DNA from: Clavulina sp. PMI_390
Taxonomy: Eukaryota > Basidiomycota > Agaricomycetes > Cantharellales > Hydnaceae
Direction: 5' to 3'
DNA: 64,000 bases
Assembly: GCA_015039315.1 (NCBI GenBank)
Contig: WIDE01000023.1
Span: forward strand, 91,487 to 155,486
Position 1 is the first letter of the stretch. Each line of letters starts with the position of its first letter. Below, in pieces: positions 10,761 through 21,955 of this stretch. The notes below the pieces were generated by a model. That model had not been told where the DNA came from and ran no database searches. It worked only from the letters and a program-made list of their open reading frames with translations. Both the position numbers and the translations under genes were made by a program.

Positions 10761-12027
10761 ATGTGTGAGATCCAAACGAACCCGGATGCAGCAGGTGAGT
10801 TATATTGGTGCCGCTACGTGTTCATTCCTCGGCGAGCGGGCGCGATTTTGTCCGCGACGTCAGCATGTCTAGCTGATTTGACTCTACCTCTGTGTGATAC
10901 CAAAAGGTGTCGGTGTCCAGGCCTCCGTGTACATTCAAGCCTTCCTTCCTCTCATCTCTATGATGATTGCGATTTGTCGGGGCGAGTCTCTTGTCGAAAA
11001 CGTCAGGCTCCACGAGCAGAGCATAATCCTGGCAAAAACCTCTCTTCTGACCGCTGTTGCCATCATCATCTCTGCTATTGTCCAGAGCCACAAGTATGGC
11101 CTGAGCGTCTTCGATGCTCTTATTGTTCTCAATCTCTGCTGGATCGCAGTCATTGGGGGCTTTACGCCAATGCTCTCAGCAATGATGTCGCTTGAACATC
11201 TCCGTCGAGAGGATCATCATCGGCCAGATCACTCTATTCCCTTAACCGCGGTTCCTCGCAAACTTTTGAACGGCTTCCTCAATCGTTCCCGCACCGTTGA
11301 ATGGAACCAACTCCTCTATTGTTCTTTTGCCATCATAAGTGGCTTTGGGCTTTGGGTGATGCACAATCCAATGACATTTGATCGCTCCCCAGATTCATGT
11401 ACCAGCACTACCGTCTTCTGGATCATGGGCCATTCCGTTAATGTCACAAGCTCAAGGTTCCGAACCGCCCTCCTTACCATTTACGCACTGTTCATGGTCC
11501 CTTTCCTGGGCTTCGTGCTCCTTGCGATAGTCTGGGCGCTGATCTACACTCCCATACGCTTTCTTACACTGCGTCTTATCATGCTTTGGAGGGACATCAT
11601 TTATCCTCACCTTTCCTCTCACCAATCGTCAGACTCGAATCTTGGAGCTACTCACGCCGTCACCGGAAAACCCAATTACGTTTGGTTGCAACTTCTTAGG
11701 CCTATTCCATTCGTTGTCCTAATTGTCATCCTTATTTTGACAACACAGAAGACGATGCAGGTGAATAATCTTGGCTCAGAAGACCGAGCATGGGGCCTTG
11801 GTCAGATATCGGCGCTCCTCATTGCGATCTTCGCCGCCGTTTCCGTTTTATGGGAATTCAAGCGCCCTCAGAACCATGGTGAAGACAACACAGAGGGTCA
11901 AGAGATGAATAGACGCGAAGGAGCTGGCCTGCACAATCAAACCAGAAACGATACTGATATCGAATGGGGCGAAGGATTAGCTGCAAAGAATCTTCCCACA
12001 AGCATTCAGGAGAATAGAAGCACATAA
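10761..12027 (+). CDS. Multi-pass membrane protein, array copy A2
   Basis: Exon 1 is 10761-10794 (MCEIQTNPDAA plus one base) and exon 2 is 10907-12027; the product is about 384 aa. Layout is the same as A1: a short N-terminus, spans starting at GVGVQASVYIQAFLP, the SHKYGLSVFDAL block, CTSTTVFWIMGH, later spans around VLLAIVWALIYTP and PFVVLIVILILTT, and a final pair near GQISALLIAIFAAV. The hydrophilic tail is about 55 residues, far shorter than in A1 or A4. The intron start GTGAGT and phase match the other copies. No frameshift was seen, so it looks functional. Substrate or partner is unknown. Confidence 0.8.
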
Positions 12028-12077
12028 TATAAATAACACACTAGCCGCATCCCTTTGTTGCACGTATAAATGTTTGC

Positions 12078-12856
12078 CTCTGCTGGATTGCGGTCATTGG
12101 AGGGTTGACGCCACTGTGTTGGCTTTTTGATGATTTAACCATTAAAGACCTCAAGTCACCATTTCGTCTCTTAATGGGCCTCCCTAAATCTCCAATAAAG
12201 CGTTTCCGTAACATTTACACCACCCTCACTCGTCTTCCCGGTACAACCCAGTGGATTTATCTCCTCTACGGGACATTTGCATTTCTAAATGGGTTTGGTT
12301 TGTGGTTGATGCATAATCCACTTGCATTCGATCGCTCCCCAGATGCTTGTACTAGCACTACCGTCTTCTGGATTATGGGGCACAACATTAGTGTCACAAG
12401 CCCCGGATTCCGAGCAGCCCTCATTACCATATACACACTTTTCCTGGTTCCTGGGTTAAACGTTGCGCTCCTGTTCATAGTCTGGTTCCTCGTCTGGATC
12501 TCTGTGGACAGTATTCTGTCACTTCTTAGCGGATTTTTTGGGGCATCATTGGACCCTGCTTCACAGACCTAGCCTTAAGACCAAGCGAGGAACTTATTCA
12601 GTTCTGGGTCCAGGCATCGTTCCCTTTTCCGTTCGGGATCATCAATGCCATCCTTATTGTAATGACTCGGATGACGATGCACGCAAATACTGTCAGCTCG
12701 GAGGACCAAGAATGGCATCTGGGCCAGATATTTGGGTTAGTCGTCGCAGTATTCGCCGCCGGATCCATCCTAGAGCAATTCGGCTCGGAGAGCCCTGAGG
12801 ATGGCGGTGATGACAACAAAGAGGGTCAAAAGGTCGGCAAGGACGAGGGGGCTTAG
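12078..12856 (+). pseudogene. Broken copy A3 of the membrane protein
   Basis: Homology to A4 begins abruptly at about 12078 inside the block NLCWIAVIGG, only 50 bp after the A2 stop. Exon 1 and the first spans are absent. The frame continues through FAFLNGFGLWLMHNP and CTSTTVFWIMGH to a stop at 12572. The remaining homologous part (PFGIINAILIVMTR to GQIFGLVVAVFAA, about 12598-12856) is in another frame. A 5' truncation plus a frameshift in the loop after the fifth span make it a pseudogene. About 30 nt around the left edge (CTCTGCTGGATTGCGGTC onward) are identical to A4, so A4 is probably the closest source. Confidence 0.85.
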
Positions 12857-13735
12857 CCAGGATCATCAAACTAGCGGCCCTAGCGATATCAAACAGGGTG
12901 GTGTGGAGACATTGATGAGTCCTCCCACAAATATTAGGGCTGATGCCGATACGGAAAACGCACCATCGCCGCAGGACACCCCTGCCGCACGAAATTGATT
13001 CTGATTTTGCTTTTGATCCTGATTCTGACTCCGGCACGGTGCGGCGCCGCGCCATTGCCTTCCAATCGTCGAGGCGCGCCAATTTAACAATGCACGCCAA
13101 CGCGAAAAGGCTGAGTGTGTGGCTTATTGTTAAATATACTCCTCCGATACTCCGACCAATTTTTTGTGATTTTATTGAATTTATTTTTGAATTTCCGGAA
13201 TTTTGACTATTTTATAAGCGCCCACTTACTGCAAACCTCTGTGACCAGGGACCATAGGCACAAGTTCGGTTTAGAAGGGGCTGTGACCTGTGACTGAACT
13301 TGAGGTTGTTTCCAGTACAGTATGCTTGCATGAGCCCCGAGCCCCAGCTATCAATCGGCCACCCGGTTGTATTCGCAGACTGGCCGTGCCTACCGGAATG
13401 TGGGGTTCGTGCCCGCATCTAACCTTGATACGGCTCTCCTCCGACTCCGATCTTTGCAATAGCTGCTATGTCAGTTTGTTCATAACGTCAACCTAGCAAT
13501 GCCGTCCGCCGAGCTATTCTGTATCTCTCACTGGTTCCTGAGCTTCTTCAGTTCAAGCTGCCTTTAGGTAACATTGCCTGTCATGGAAACCCCCCTTGGG
13601 TAACTCGGCCAGCACGAAATGGCCAAATCGGCTCCCAAGTGAGAGGGACTCCAGGCTGTTTCCACATACCTCCAAGCTCATCGCTGATTCCATCTTTGGA
13701 CCACCATCACACATCGAGCACGTCGACAAACAACG
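12857..13735. other. Spacer before A4 containing a segment shared with the A5 upstream region
   Basis: No gene was seen. The stretch about 13330-13470 (AGCTATCAAT, TTCGCAGAC, CCGATCTTTGCAATAGC) is related to about 15722-15835 upstream of A5. A4 and A5 therefore share duplicated upstream DNA as well as coding sequence. The part at 13140-13230 is AT-rich. Confidence 0.55.
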
Positions 13736-15229
13736 ATGATGTGTGAGATTGAAACAAATCCAGATGCGGCGGGTGAGTGGTGCTTCTATTCTCGACCTCG
13801 GCGGAAGCAGTTCCGTCCGTGACGTCAGTCTCTATCCCTAACTTGGGCTCTGTGTGCGACACTGAAAGGTATCGGTGTCCAGACTGCTGTATACATCCAA
13901 GCGTTCCTTCCCTTCGTCTCGATGATGATTGAGCTGCTTCGGGGCCAGTCCCTTGACGGCAACGACACTCTTCGCGAGAGTAACATACAACTCGCGAAAG
14001 CTTCACTCCTTACAGCGCTAGCCTTGATCATCTCTGCGATCATCCAGAGCCACAAATATGGCCTCAGCGTCTTTGATGCTCTTATTCTTCTTAACCTCTG
14101 CTGGATTGCGGTCATTGGAGGGTTGACTCCGATGTTTTCAATTGCATCTGCAACCGAAGACTTCGCTTCACTGGCTCATCGCTGGGGAAAGCGGCCTGAT
14201 TCTCTGTGGAAGCGTATTCGCAGGCTTTTTGCCATCCTCATTGACCTCCCCCGCACAGCCCAGTGGTTTAACCTCCTCTACTGCACATTTGCCCTCATAA
14301 ACGGGTTTGGGTTGTGGGTGATGCATAATCCGATGGCGTTTGATCACTCTCCAGAGGCCTGTACTGGCACTACCGTATTTTGGATCCTAGGTCACACCAT
14401 CAATGTTACGAGCTCAAGATTCCGGGTATCCCTACTTACCCTATACTCGCTCTTTCTTGTTCCCGGGTTAAACATCCTGCTCATGTTCATAGTCTGGCTA
14501 CTTATCCATAACCCATTGTGCTTTCTGATACTGGTTCTAACGGCGGTTTGGCAGGATGTCATGCGCCCCGGCCTTCCATACCACCGAGCCACAGACCAAG
14601 AGCCTGAGACTACTCTCTCCACACCAGATAGTCCCAGTTATCGTTGGTTCCAAATTCTTGCCCCTCTCCCATTCGGCATTATCAATGCAATCCTTATTCT
14701 CATAACTCGGATGACGATGCACGCGAATACTGTCAGCTCAGAAGACCAAGCATGGCACCTGGGCCAGATATTTGGGCTGGTCATTGCAATCTTCGCAGCC
14801 CTATCCATTCTACGGCAATTTAGGAGCCGCCAGAATGATGGTGAAAACAACAGAGAGGGCCAGGAGATGCACAGACTCGAAGGCGCCAGCCAGCACGATT
14901 GTACTAGTGACCATCCTGATCTTGAACGGGGCGATACATCGGTTCCGAAGATTTCCTCCGCAAGCATTCGGGAGAATACGAGCTTAGAAGACGAATCATC
15001 ATCCAAGCAGCGTTCCTTCGTTGCATACGAAGCTCCAAGCAATGCTCAGAGACAGGCAGATGCGGGGAAAGAGCCGGCTGTTCGGGTGATGAAAGATTTC
15101 AGTGTGCAAACGGAGGACCGTACAGTGGGGATGGAAGGCGCAAATATCCAGACAAACGCTCAGACGATGGACGGCATAAATGACCACATGGAACGACCGA
15201 TTACTCGCCCACGTTCCCTTTCGTACTAG
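13736..15229 (+). CDS. Multi-pass membrane protein, array copy A4
   Basis: Exon 1 is 13736-13772 with two consecutive ATGs (13736 and 13739) followed by CEIETNPDAA; exon 2 is 13869-15229. The product is 464-465 aa. The second ATG matches the start used by the sister copies. Spans and conserved blocks are as in A1/A2: GIGVQTAVYIQAFLP, SHKYGLSVFDAL, CTGTTVFWILGH (one Ser to Gly change in the otherwise constant CTST), and the late pair around PFGIINAILILITR and GQIFGLVIAIFAALS. The charged C-terminal tail of about 130 residues ends DHMERPITRPRSLSY. No break was seen. The tail length resembles A1 and differs from A2 and A5. Confidence 0.8.
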
Positions 15230-15450
15230 CGTATATGTCCCTCTCAGGCGTCGTACACAAATCAGGCTTGCGTCAGGCTGAGAAGCATTTGACTGCCACG
15301 GAGATGTTCTCGATCTTCAAGCTTCGTGTAACCTAGATACAGTGCATGAATATGTACATCACAAATCCTGAACTCGCTTGATGACTGCCTCAAATGTGGT
15401 AGGGTTGCGCTACCATTTTATGCATAGATCCCAATCTAAGGCGCAAAAGT

Positions 15451-15735
15451 ATGCATCAATGAGTTGTCTTCACACTGCGAAGACCTTGTGAATCATCAGC
15501 ATTACGCCAACGCAATGGCGCTAAACACGGCATTGGAGCCAGTCACCATATCCACCATTGCCGCGCTCAGGTAGCAGCGGCGCCGCCCTAACTCGTCGGT
15601 AGATCAAGCGGGCATGTTGTCTGATTCAAGCCTCCTACCCGTTGCTCGTCACCAGGCCAGTAGGGTTCAGCAGCACTCCGTGTGGACACAAAGCTCGCGT
15701 ATGCGTGGATGAGTGCTCGGCCTCAGCTATCAAAT
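15451..15735 (-). pseudogene. GH79 glycosidase 3'-end relic 2, heavily decayed
   Basis: Read on the minus strand, this segment aligns with the last 250 bases of the intact GH79 gene at 18027-18300. Recognisable pieces are the stop-proximal GTGAATCATCA region, the GTAGCAGCGGCGCC block, the CCGTTGCTCGTCACCAG block, and the stretch that encodes SNGRGG and YPHGIQ in the intact gene. Many substitutions and small indels leave no usable frame. It sits between A4 and A5, just as relic 1 sits after A1. It is older or faster-decayed than relic 1. Confidence 0.75.
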
Positions 15736-16089
15736 GACGACCCAATGATATTTGCAGACCAGCCCAACTGTGGGATTCTTGCTCGCGTCAAATCTCGCTA
15801 TGGCTATCTTCGATCTTTGCAGCATCTGCGAAGTCAATAGGTTAGAAACGCCAGATTCAGTAGTGTTGTCTGTTGAGACACTCTATGGCGATCCCCCTTG
15901 TTCCTGGAGCCTCTTGGTCTATATGAAATGCCCAAGTTTCGCAATCCGGATGCGCCAGATGAGACTCGTGACTCCCTAAATTGGCCCTGAAGCCAAACAG
16001 ACGCCGAGCGGTTCGATAAATTTCCAAGCCCATCACTGGTCCCATCCTAAGGCCACCACTACACGACGAACACTCCACGAATAACCCCA
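15736..16089. other. Upstream region of A5
   Basis: The first part continues a segment shared with the A4 upstream region (GATCTTTGCAGCATCTGC). The last 50 bases before the A5 ATG (CACCACTACAC, then an A/C-rich leader) resemble the leaders of A2 and A4. No gene was seen. Confidence 0.5.
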
Positions 16090-17167
16090 ATGTGTGAGAT
16101 TCAAACAAATCCAGATGCGGCGGGTGAGTGGTGCTTCTATTTTCGGCCTCAGCGGGAACAATTTTATCCATGACGTCAGTCGATATCACTGACTTCGACT
16201 GTGTGTGGCATTGAAAGGTATTGGTGTCCAGATCGCTGTCTACATCCAAGCGCTCCTTCCTGCCGTCTCAATGATGATTGCGCTTTTTCGAGGCCAATCC
16301 CTTGCTAAGAACGACACCCTTCGCGAGAGTAACATACAACTCGCGAAAGCCTCCCTCCTCACCGCACTTGCGCTCATCATCTCCGCTATTGTTCAGAGCC
16401 ACAAATACGGCCTGAGCGTCTTTGATGCTCTCATTCTGCTCAATCTCTGCTGGATTGCAGTAGTCGGAGGGTTTACTCCAATTCTCTCGGCCCTGATGTC
16501 ACCGGATCATCTCGATAGACTGGCTCATCATTGGAGTAGCAGACCCGATTCCTTAGGGGCGGTTCTTCGGAGAATTTGGAGCACGTTCTTCGATCTCCCC
16601 CCTACCCTTGAATGGTTATACCTTCTCTACAGCAACTTTATACTCATGAGTGGATTTGCGTTGTGGCTGATGCATAACCCGTCAGCATTTGATCACTCTC
16701 TGAATCCCTGCACTAGCACTACAGTGTTCTGGATCCTAGGTCGCTTGGTCAACGTCACGAGCGCAGGATTCCGAGCGGCATTGATTACCCTCTACTCACT
16801 ATTCCTGGTTCCTGGAGTGAACATCCTAATCGTTTTGGTAATCTGGGCAATGATTTACCTCCCTTCATGCGTTCTGATCTGGCCTCTTCTTTGGACACTT
16901 CTCTGGTTCTGGGATAATGTCATTCATCCATGCCTTCCACACCCCGGAGCCTTAAATCCACGCAGCGAGCGCATTTTTGCTGGGTTGGATATGCTCAGAC
17001 CCCTTCCTTTCGTTATTGCTAATAGTATCCTTATTGTTATAACGAGGAAGACGATTCACGCGAACATCATCGACCTGGAAGGCCAGGAATGGCGTCTAGG
17101 CCAGATATTTGCGCTAGTAATCGCAATCTTTCCCGCCCTATCTGTTCTCCGACAGCTCAAGGGATGA
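16090..17167 (+). CDS. Multi-pass membrane protein, array copy A5 (short tail)
   Basis: Exon 1 is 16090-16123 (MCEIQTNPDAA plus one base) and exon 2 is 16218-17167; about 327 aa. The membrane part is complete (GIGVQIAVYIQALLP, SHKYGLSVFDAL, CTSTTVFWILGR, final spans near GQIFALVIAIFPALS). The protein stops directly after LRQLKG, so the cytosolic tail present in A1, A2 and A4 is missing. The absence could be a natural variant or a premature stop; no obvious tail remnant follows in any frame. The histidine of WIMGH is replaced by Arg. It lies tail-to-tail with the intact GH79 gene across the assembly gap. Confidence 0.78.
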
Positions 17168-17386
17168 TGTCTAGCGGCTGGTGTTTCGTCTACTATCTCT
17201 GCGCCTGTGCTTGTGGAAAAGGATGTAGTCTTGCTTTCACTCAGTCTGTCGAAGATATGTATATAGACAAATCCTCCTGATACGTTCGTATGTAAATCAC
17301 CCTGGGACACTTGTCCTGGACTGAAGGCATGATCAAATCAAATCACATACCCTTGCTTTCCATTCTGGATTCTAGATTACGCGATC

Positions 17387-17962
17387 NNNNNNNNNNNNNN
17401 NNNNNNNNNNNNNNNNNNNNNNNNNNNNNNNNNNNNNNNNNNNNNNNNNNNNNNNNNNNNNNNNNNNNNNNNNNNNNNNNNNNNNNNNNNNNNNNNNNNN
17501 NNNNNNNNNNNNNNNNNNNNNNNNNNNNNNNNNNNNNNNNNNNNNNNNNNNNNNNNNNNNNNNNNNNNNNNNNNNNNNNNNNNNNNNNNNNNNNNNNNNN
17601 NNNNNNNNNNNNNNNNNNNNNNNNNNNNNNNNNNNNNNNNNNNNNNNNNNNNNNNNNNNNNNNNNNNNNNNNNNNNNNNNNNNNNNNNNNNNNNNNNNNN
17701 NNNNNNNNNNNNNNNNNNNNNNNNNNNNNNNNNNNNNNNNNNNNNNNNNNNNNNNNNNNNNNNNNNNNNNNNNNNNNNNNNNNNNNNNNNNNNNNNNNNN
17801 NNNNNNNNNNNNNNNNNNNNNNNNNNNNNNNNNNNNNNNNNNNNNNNNNNNNNNNNNNNNNNNNNNNNNNNNNNNNNNNNNNNNNNNNNNNNNNNNNNNN
17901 NNNNNNNNNNNNNNNNNNNNNNNNNNNNNNNNNNNNNNNNNNNNNNNNNNNNNNNNNNNNNN
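17387..17962. other. Assembly gap of 576 N
   Basis: Continuous N from 17387 to 17962. It lies in the convergent space between A5 and the GH79 gene at 18 kb. The gap may hide more array sequence and its true length is unknown. Confidence 0.99.
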
Positions 17963-18026
17963 TAGTTATTGCAAGATGGCAGATTTTAGCGGCTGAACTA
18001 TGAACAGATTCTGATCTAGATGTGTA

Positions 18027-20738
18027 TCAATAGTTTGTCTTTGCAGCGCGGAGGGCTTTGTAAATCATCGTCCCGCTGGAAACTATAGCACCAAGGATCG
18101 TACACACGTCAATCTCCGCATTTTGTGGTGACGCATTAACGTAGGAGCGGCCCCGGCTCGTCCCCAGACCCAGCGGGTGCTGTGCTTGCTTCGGGCCTCC
18201 CCGCCCGTTGCTCATCACTAGCCCATCGGGGTTCATCTGTATCCCATGAGGATATACAGAGGTCGCATAGGTTTGCGTGAGTGACGAATCCCAGCTCTCA
18301 TCCTCCGCCTGCGCGCTCATGAACACGAGCGCGGCGCCCGGTGCAGGAACGGTAATCGGGCATCCCTTGTCCGCACTACACTGCACCGTTTGAGTGACCA
18401 CACTTCCTGAGAGCCGCCCATCGCTGACAAATTGGCCGCCACCCATGCTCTGCCCGCCCCACGTAATGTTGAACTTCTCCGATACAGACGGTGCCGCCAA
18501 GTATCGGACTTGGACGCTCATCGGGGCAGTATCGGTCAAGTCGTCTATAACCCTGAATTGAACCGACGCAGTGTAGGTAGCATTGCCAGTCTGGAGATCG
18601 TCCATATAGTTGATGAGGAGTACACGAGCAGGTACACCATTTTCGTAAATGGCATAACCTGGCGTATATGGATTATTATCGTTGGGTCGCATATCGACGA
18701 CTTGCGAGGTGTTCGTCGCACCAAGGGCCTCTGCTACCATCAACATGCTGTAATCTAGCGCAAAAATAAGATTGAGCGAACTCGCAAGAAATTTCCGCGC
18801 TAAATCACGTACAGAGAGGCCCCGTTGTCCATTGGTGAAGTGAGCTGTAGCTAGAGGGAGGAGGAGTGAAAGCTAGAAGAGTAGTCAGTCAGCCTTACTT
18901 CAATCATGGAATGATGCTGAACACTCCACCATTGTAAGCTGCATTTTGGCCGCCGAAGTGAAATAGTGCCCCAGAAAAGTTCTGGTATGCAAGTTGCATG
19001 GTCCAATCTACGAGGATAGATTAGTTTCAAGGCGATAGCAAGAATCAAGCAGTGGATACGTACCGACAGCCCACAGCGCCGCACCGAACGAGTCCGACAA
19101 GCCTGAGTAGCCCGCACATGATGCCGTATTGGTCTCGAACATGATTAGGGGAATGTTGGCTGCTACAGCAGCCTCTGGGAACGCAAAGGTCTAAGTGAAG
19201 GGACATTACTTATTGACGATATCACTCACTAGCAGCGACGGTGAAATTCACCACGTTACTTGTCAGTATGTTGACTATAAATAGGTCGTGTCGCAAGTAA
19301 TTAGGCCACACTTCGGTTACCTCGGGGGCTGACCCTGGACAATTAGCGGTGGGGTATCGTTGTACGGCAAGATGGGAGAGCGATTCGGAATAAGTGGACA
19401 AGTAACCAGCACTGAGGACGTCGCTAATACGCCAATCCCATAGCACTTCGCAGCAAGTGCTAGGCCCAACGAGGATCTTCTGCCTCAGCAGAGAAGACTC
19501 CCCGAGCATAGCGTTCGTGACCTGTAATCGGCAGGACGCAATAGTTAGTGGCGTCCACAGCATCTCCGTTTGTGTCGGCTCACATTGCTGAACTCTGCCA
19601 TATATTCTTTGACAGTATATGAGGTTGGACGTCCGCGAAGGCCAGCGCCAAAGAGGTCCGGTTCGTTGCCTTCAGGATATAGTCGCGTCAACGTGTTGAG
19701 ATTCAAAACCGCGACAATCGCATCATACCAAGCTGAAGTGCCAATAGACTATCCCCCAACACCTGCTGAGATATCTCGGCAATCGACACTATCCCGGTGA
19801 CATTCACAGGGTATCCGAACGGTAGGCCAAGATACCAGTTCGCCGATGTGAGTGCTGTGATATTCCCAAGTGTATACAAAAAGTCGATCCAAATATTGGT
19901 TTGTGGTGTCCCCGTCTTCGATATCAGGCGTGCGTTGGACAGTTTAGGTGAGCAGCGAGCAATTAGCAGCTGAAGACGCATACCGGCGATCTGGTGTTGA
20001 CGAGGACGGTCTTATCGATGATCTCATAGTGAGAGTTGAATGGGGTGAAGAATAGTTCTGTCAACTCTTGGGTGTTACCGCCAACTCGAATGGTGGGTCC
20101 TGCACCTGCGCGGGCCTTAATGTTGTTAATGTAGTTAAGGAAAGGGACGTGGAGACCTTTTGAGGGACAAGGCGTCAACGTACACATCTCGAGCTCTTGG
20201 TCGTTATTTCGCACTTACGAGTCGAGTTCCTTGCCACTATCCCGTTTTGAGATTAAGAAATTGAGTTGTTGAAGCCCTTGAATAGTAGCGGAGACGCACA
20301 GAACTGATTCGCCACAGACAACTCGATGGACCACCCCATGAAGTTTCCTTTCTGCGGTATGCTGAGTCCGTTGGCTCCAGCTATGAAAAGATAAAATAAA
20401 GAAAAACATTTAGGTCTTGCTTATATGCTGGAATGATAAAGCTTGCTATACAGGCATGGAGAGAGGCGGTAAACTCCAGGGACGGCAGAGGGTTTGGTAG
20501 AGGAGGGGGAGGCAGGGTCGTCATATTGTAGGCTATAGATCGATAATAAGGGTCAACGAGAGTATGGAGGGCTCGTCACAGGGCGCATACCAGTGTACCC
20601 AGTGTAAGCAGGACCTGTTGCAGTATTCGTATTTGTTGGAGGTATATGCTCGCCTTTGGCATTCGTCGTGAAGGTCGTGTATATCGTTATGGCTCTTGCG
20701 CAGTGCAACAGCGTAGCTGCTACAAAGAACAAGTACAT
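18027..20738 (-). CDS. GH79 family glycosidase (beta-glucuronidase type), copy 1
   Basis: Twelve exons: 20591-20738, 20452-20532, 20300-20380, 20219-20236, 19984-20156, 19729-19915, 19584-19669, 19230-19521, 19064-19174, 18930-19007, 18813-18872, 18027-18754; about 680 aa. The chosen Met gives a signal peptide (MYLFFVAATLLHCARA) followed by ITIYTTFTTNA. Clan GH-A features are visible: IRVGGNTQE, the acid/base Glu in GNEPDLF (about residue 232) and the nucleophile Glu in MFETNTASC (about 369). The last exon forms the C-terminal beta domain, then a hydrophobic end. Fungal GH79 enzymes release glucuronic or 4-O-methylglucuronic acid, for example from arabinogalactan. All exons except the last have the same lengths as in the two + strand copies, which supports the model. 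All splice sites keep frame. Confidence 0.88.
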
Positions 20739-21471
20739 AGCTGAGAAGGGGTTCGAAATGCCAGGCACGGATGGGCTCAAGATGTTGCTTGGTATTTATG
20801 ACAGCTCGAGCGAGCGGTAAGCAACCTAACCCGCGAAATGACAGGCTGACTAGGACACGAGGGTATATCCAAAAACATCGTCTCTCCCTCCCAAAGCTCT
20901 AGCCCTTTCGCCTCACCCCTGTAGAGTAAGCTTCTAAACGTGGGTTCGTTCCTAGACAGAGCTATACTCGAGTTCGAGCTTTGCCAGTGCAGGACGCCAG
21001 CGGACGAACTCATTCGGAAGCGCATTTCAAAGCCGATGGTACTTTGGTAGAGACGTGTCGCCGGAAGTTATCATATCCATTTTGCACATTTCATCGACAT
21101 TGCACCTGCAATTAGGAAGCCTGAGTTATCACTTTAGCACTCGGCGGGGGCCATTCAGTCAGTATCGCTTCACCAGCTTACTTTTAGTCATGCGCCACCA
21201 TTTTGGGGATATGTCGGCCTACTTATCCCACTATGGAGGTTGCTGAAGCTCTCGTAGGTCGTTTGAGCATATCTCACAATTTGGTATCACGTGAGCGGAC
21301 CCATGCCCCATTTTCTCCCGCCGGCAACGATTATCACCATACGAACTGAAACTGAATGTGATGGACTGGGTGTGTGGACAAAGGCTCTTGTCAGGGGATA
21401 ATGCTGGTGCACAAGAGAGCTCCCAGTACAAAATATAATATATACGTTGAATCTATTGATTTACCGGATTC
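20739..21471. other. Upstream region of GH79 copy 1
   Basis: This is the promoter side of the minus-strand GH79 gene. A TATA-like TCATAAATAC (minus strand, about 20790-20801) lies about 60 bp before the chosen ATG. No coding region was seen between this and the tRNA. Confidence 0.5.
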
Positions 21472-21555
21472 GCCGCGATAGCTCAGCTGGGAGAGCGCTG
21501 CACTGAAGTTTCTGACGCAATGCATAGGTCACCTGTTCAATCCAGGTTCGTGGCA
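21472..21555 (+). tRNA. tRNA-Phe (GAA) with an 11-nt intron
   Basis: The cloverleaf is readable: acceptor strand GCCGCGA pairs with TCGTGGC (one G-T pair) plus discriminator A; D-arm GCTC...GAGC; anticodon loop CTGAAG with anticodon GAA at 21505-21507; variable loop AGGTC; T-arm ACCTG TTCAATC CAGGT. An 11-nt intron lies at 21509-21519, one base 3' of the anticodon, the standard position. The first anticodon-stem pair is a C-T mismatch. The 3' CCA is not encoded, as usual in eukaryotes. Confidence 0.9.
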
Positions 21556-21556
21556 A

Positions 21557-21563
21557 TTTTTTT
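21557..21563 (+). terminator. Pol III oligo-T terminator
   Basis: Seven T residues begin two bases after the tRNA 3' end, a standard RNA polymerase III stop. Confidence 0.85.
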
Positions 21564-21955
21564 CCCTGCAGCATCTTTGCCTCGGACGACGCACTTTCAA
21601 AGCTAGTGCTGGTTCCGTGGTCTGTTAGTGTGAGACATAGAGACTATCTTTCAAATCATGAAGGATTTGGATGACTTTTTGACTGGGGTTATGGTGAACC
21701 ATCGTAATGTGCAAAATTTCTGGTGATGCATTGGTAAAAAAAAAAATCAGGTATACTAGCTCTAGAAAATCATTGAGAGGCGCATTTTGATGCGCCCTCC
21801 CTCAAGGCAAGGTAGCGCTTGAGTTTAATCGTCGATCTCTGTCGTAAATCTAAGAACACCCCGTGGCACTTGATTCGTACAAAATAAAAGGAAAATATGG
21901 AGCCAGGAAGGTTTGAGGAGAGGAGGTAGAATATTGATGTTTCTAGTGCCCCATC

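Noticed and set aside
17311..18003. Long open frame across the N gap
   Set aside because: The frame is open only because N codons cannot be stops.
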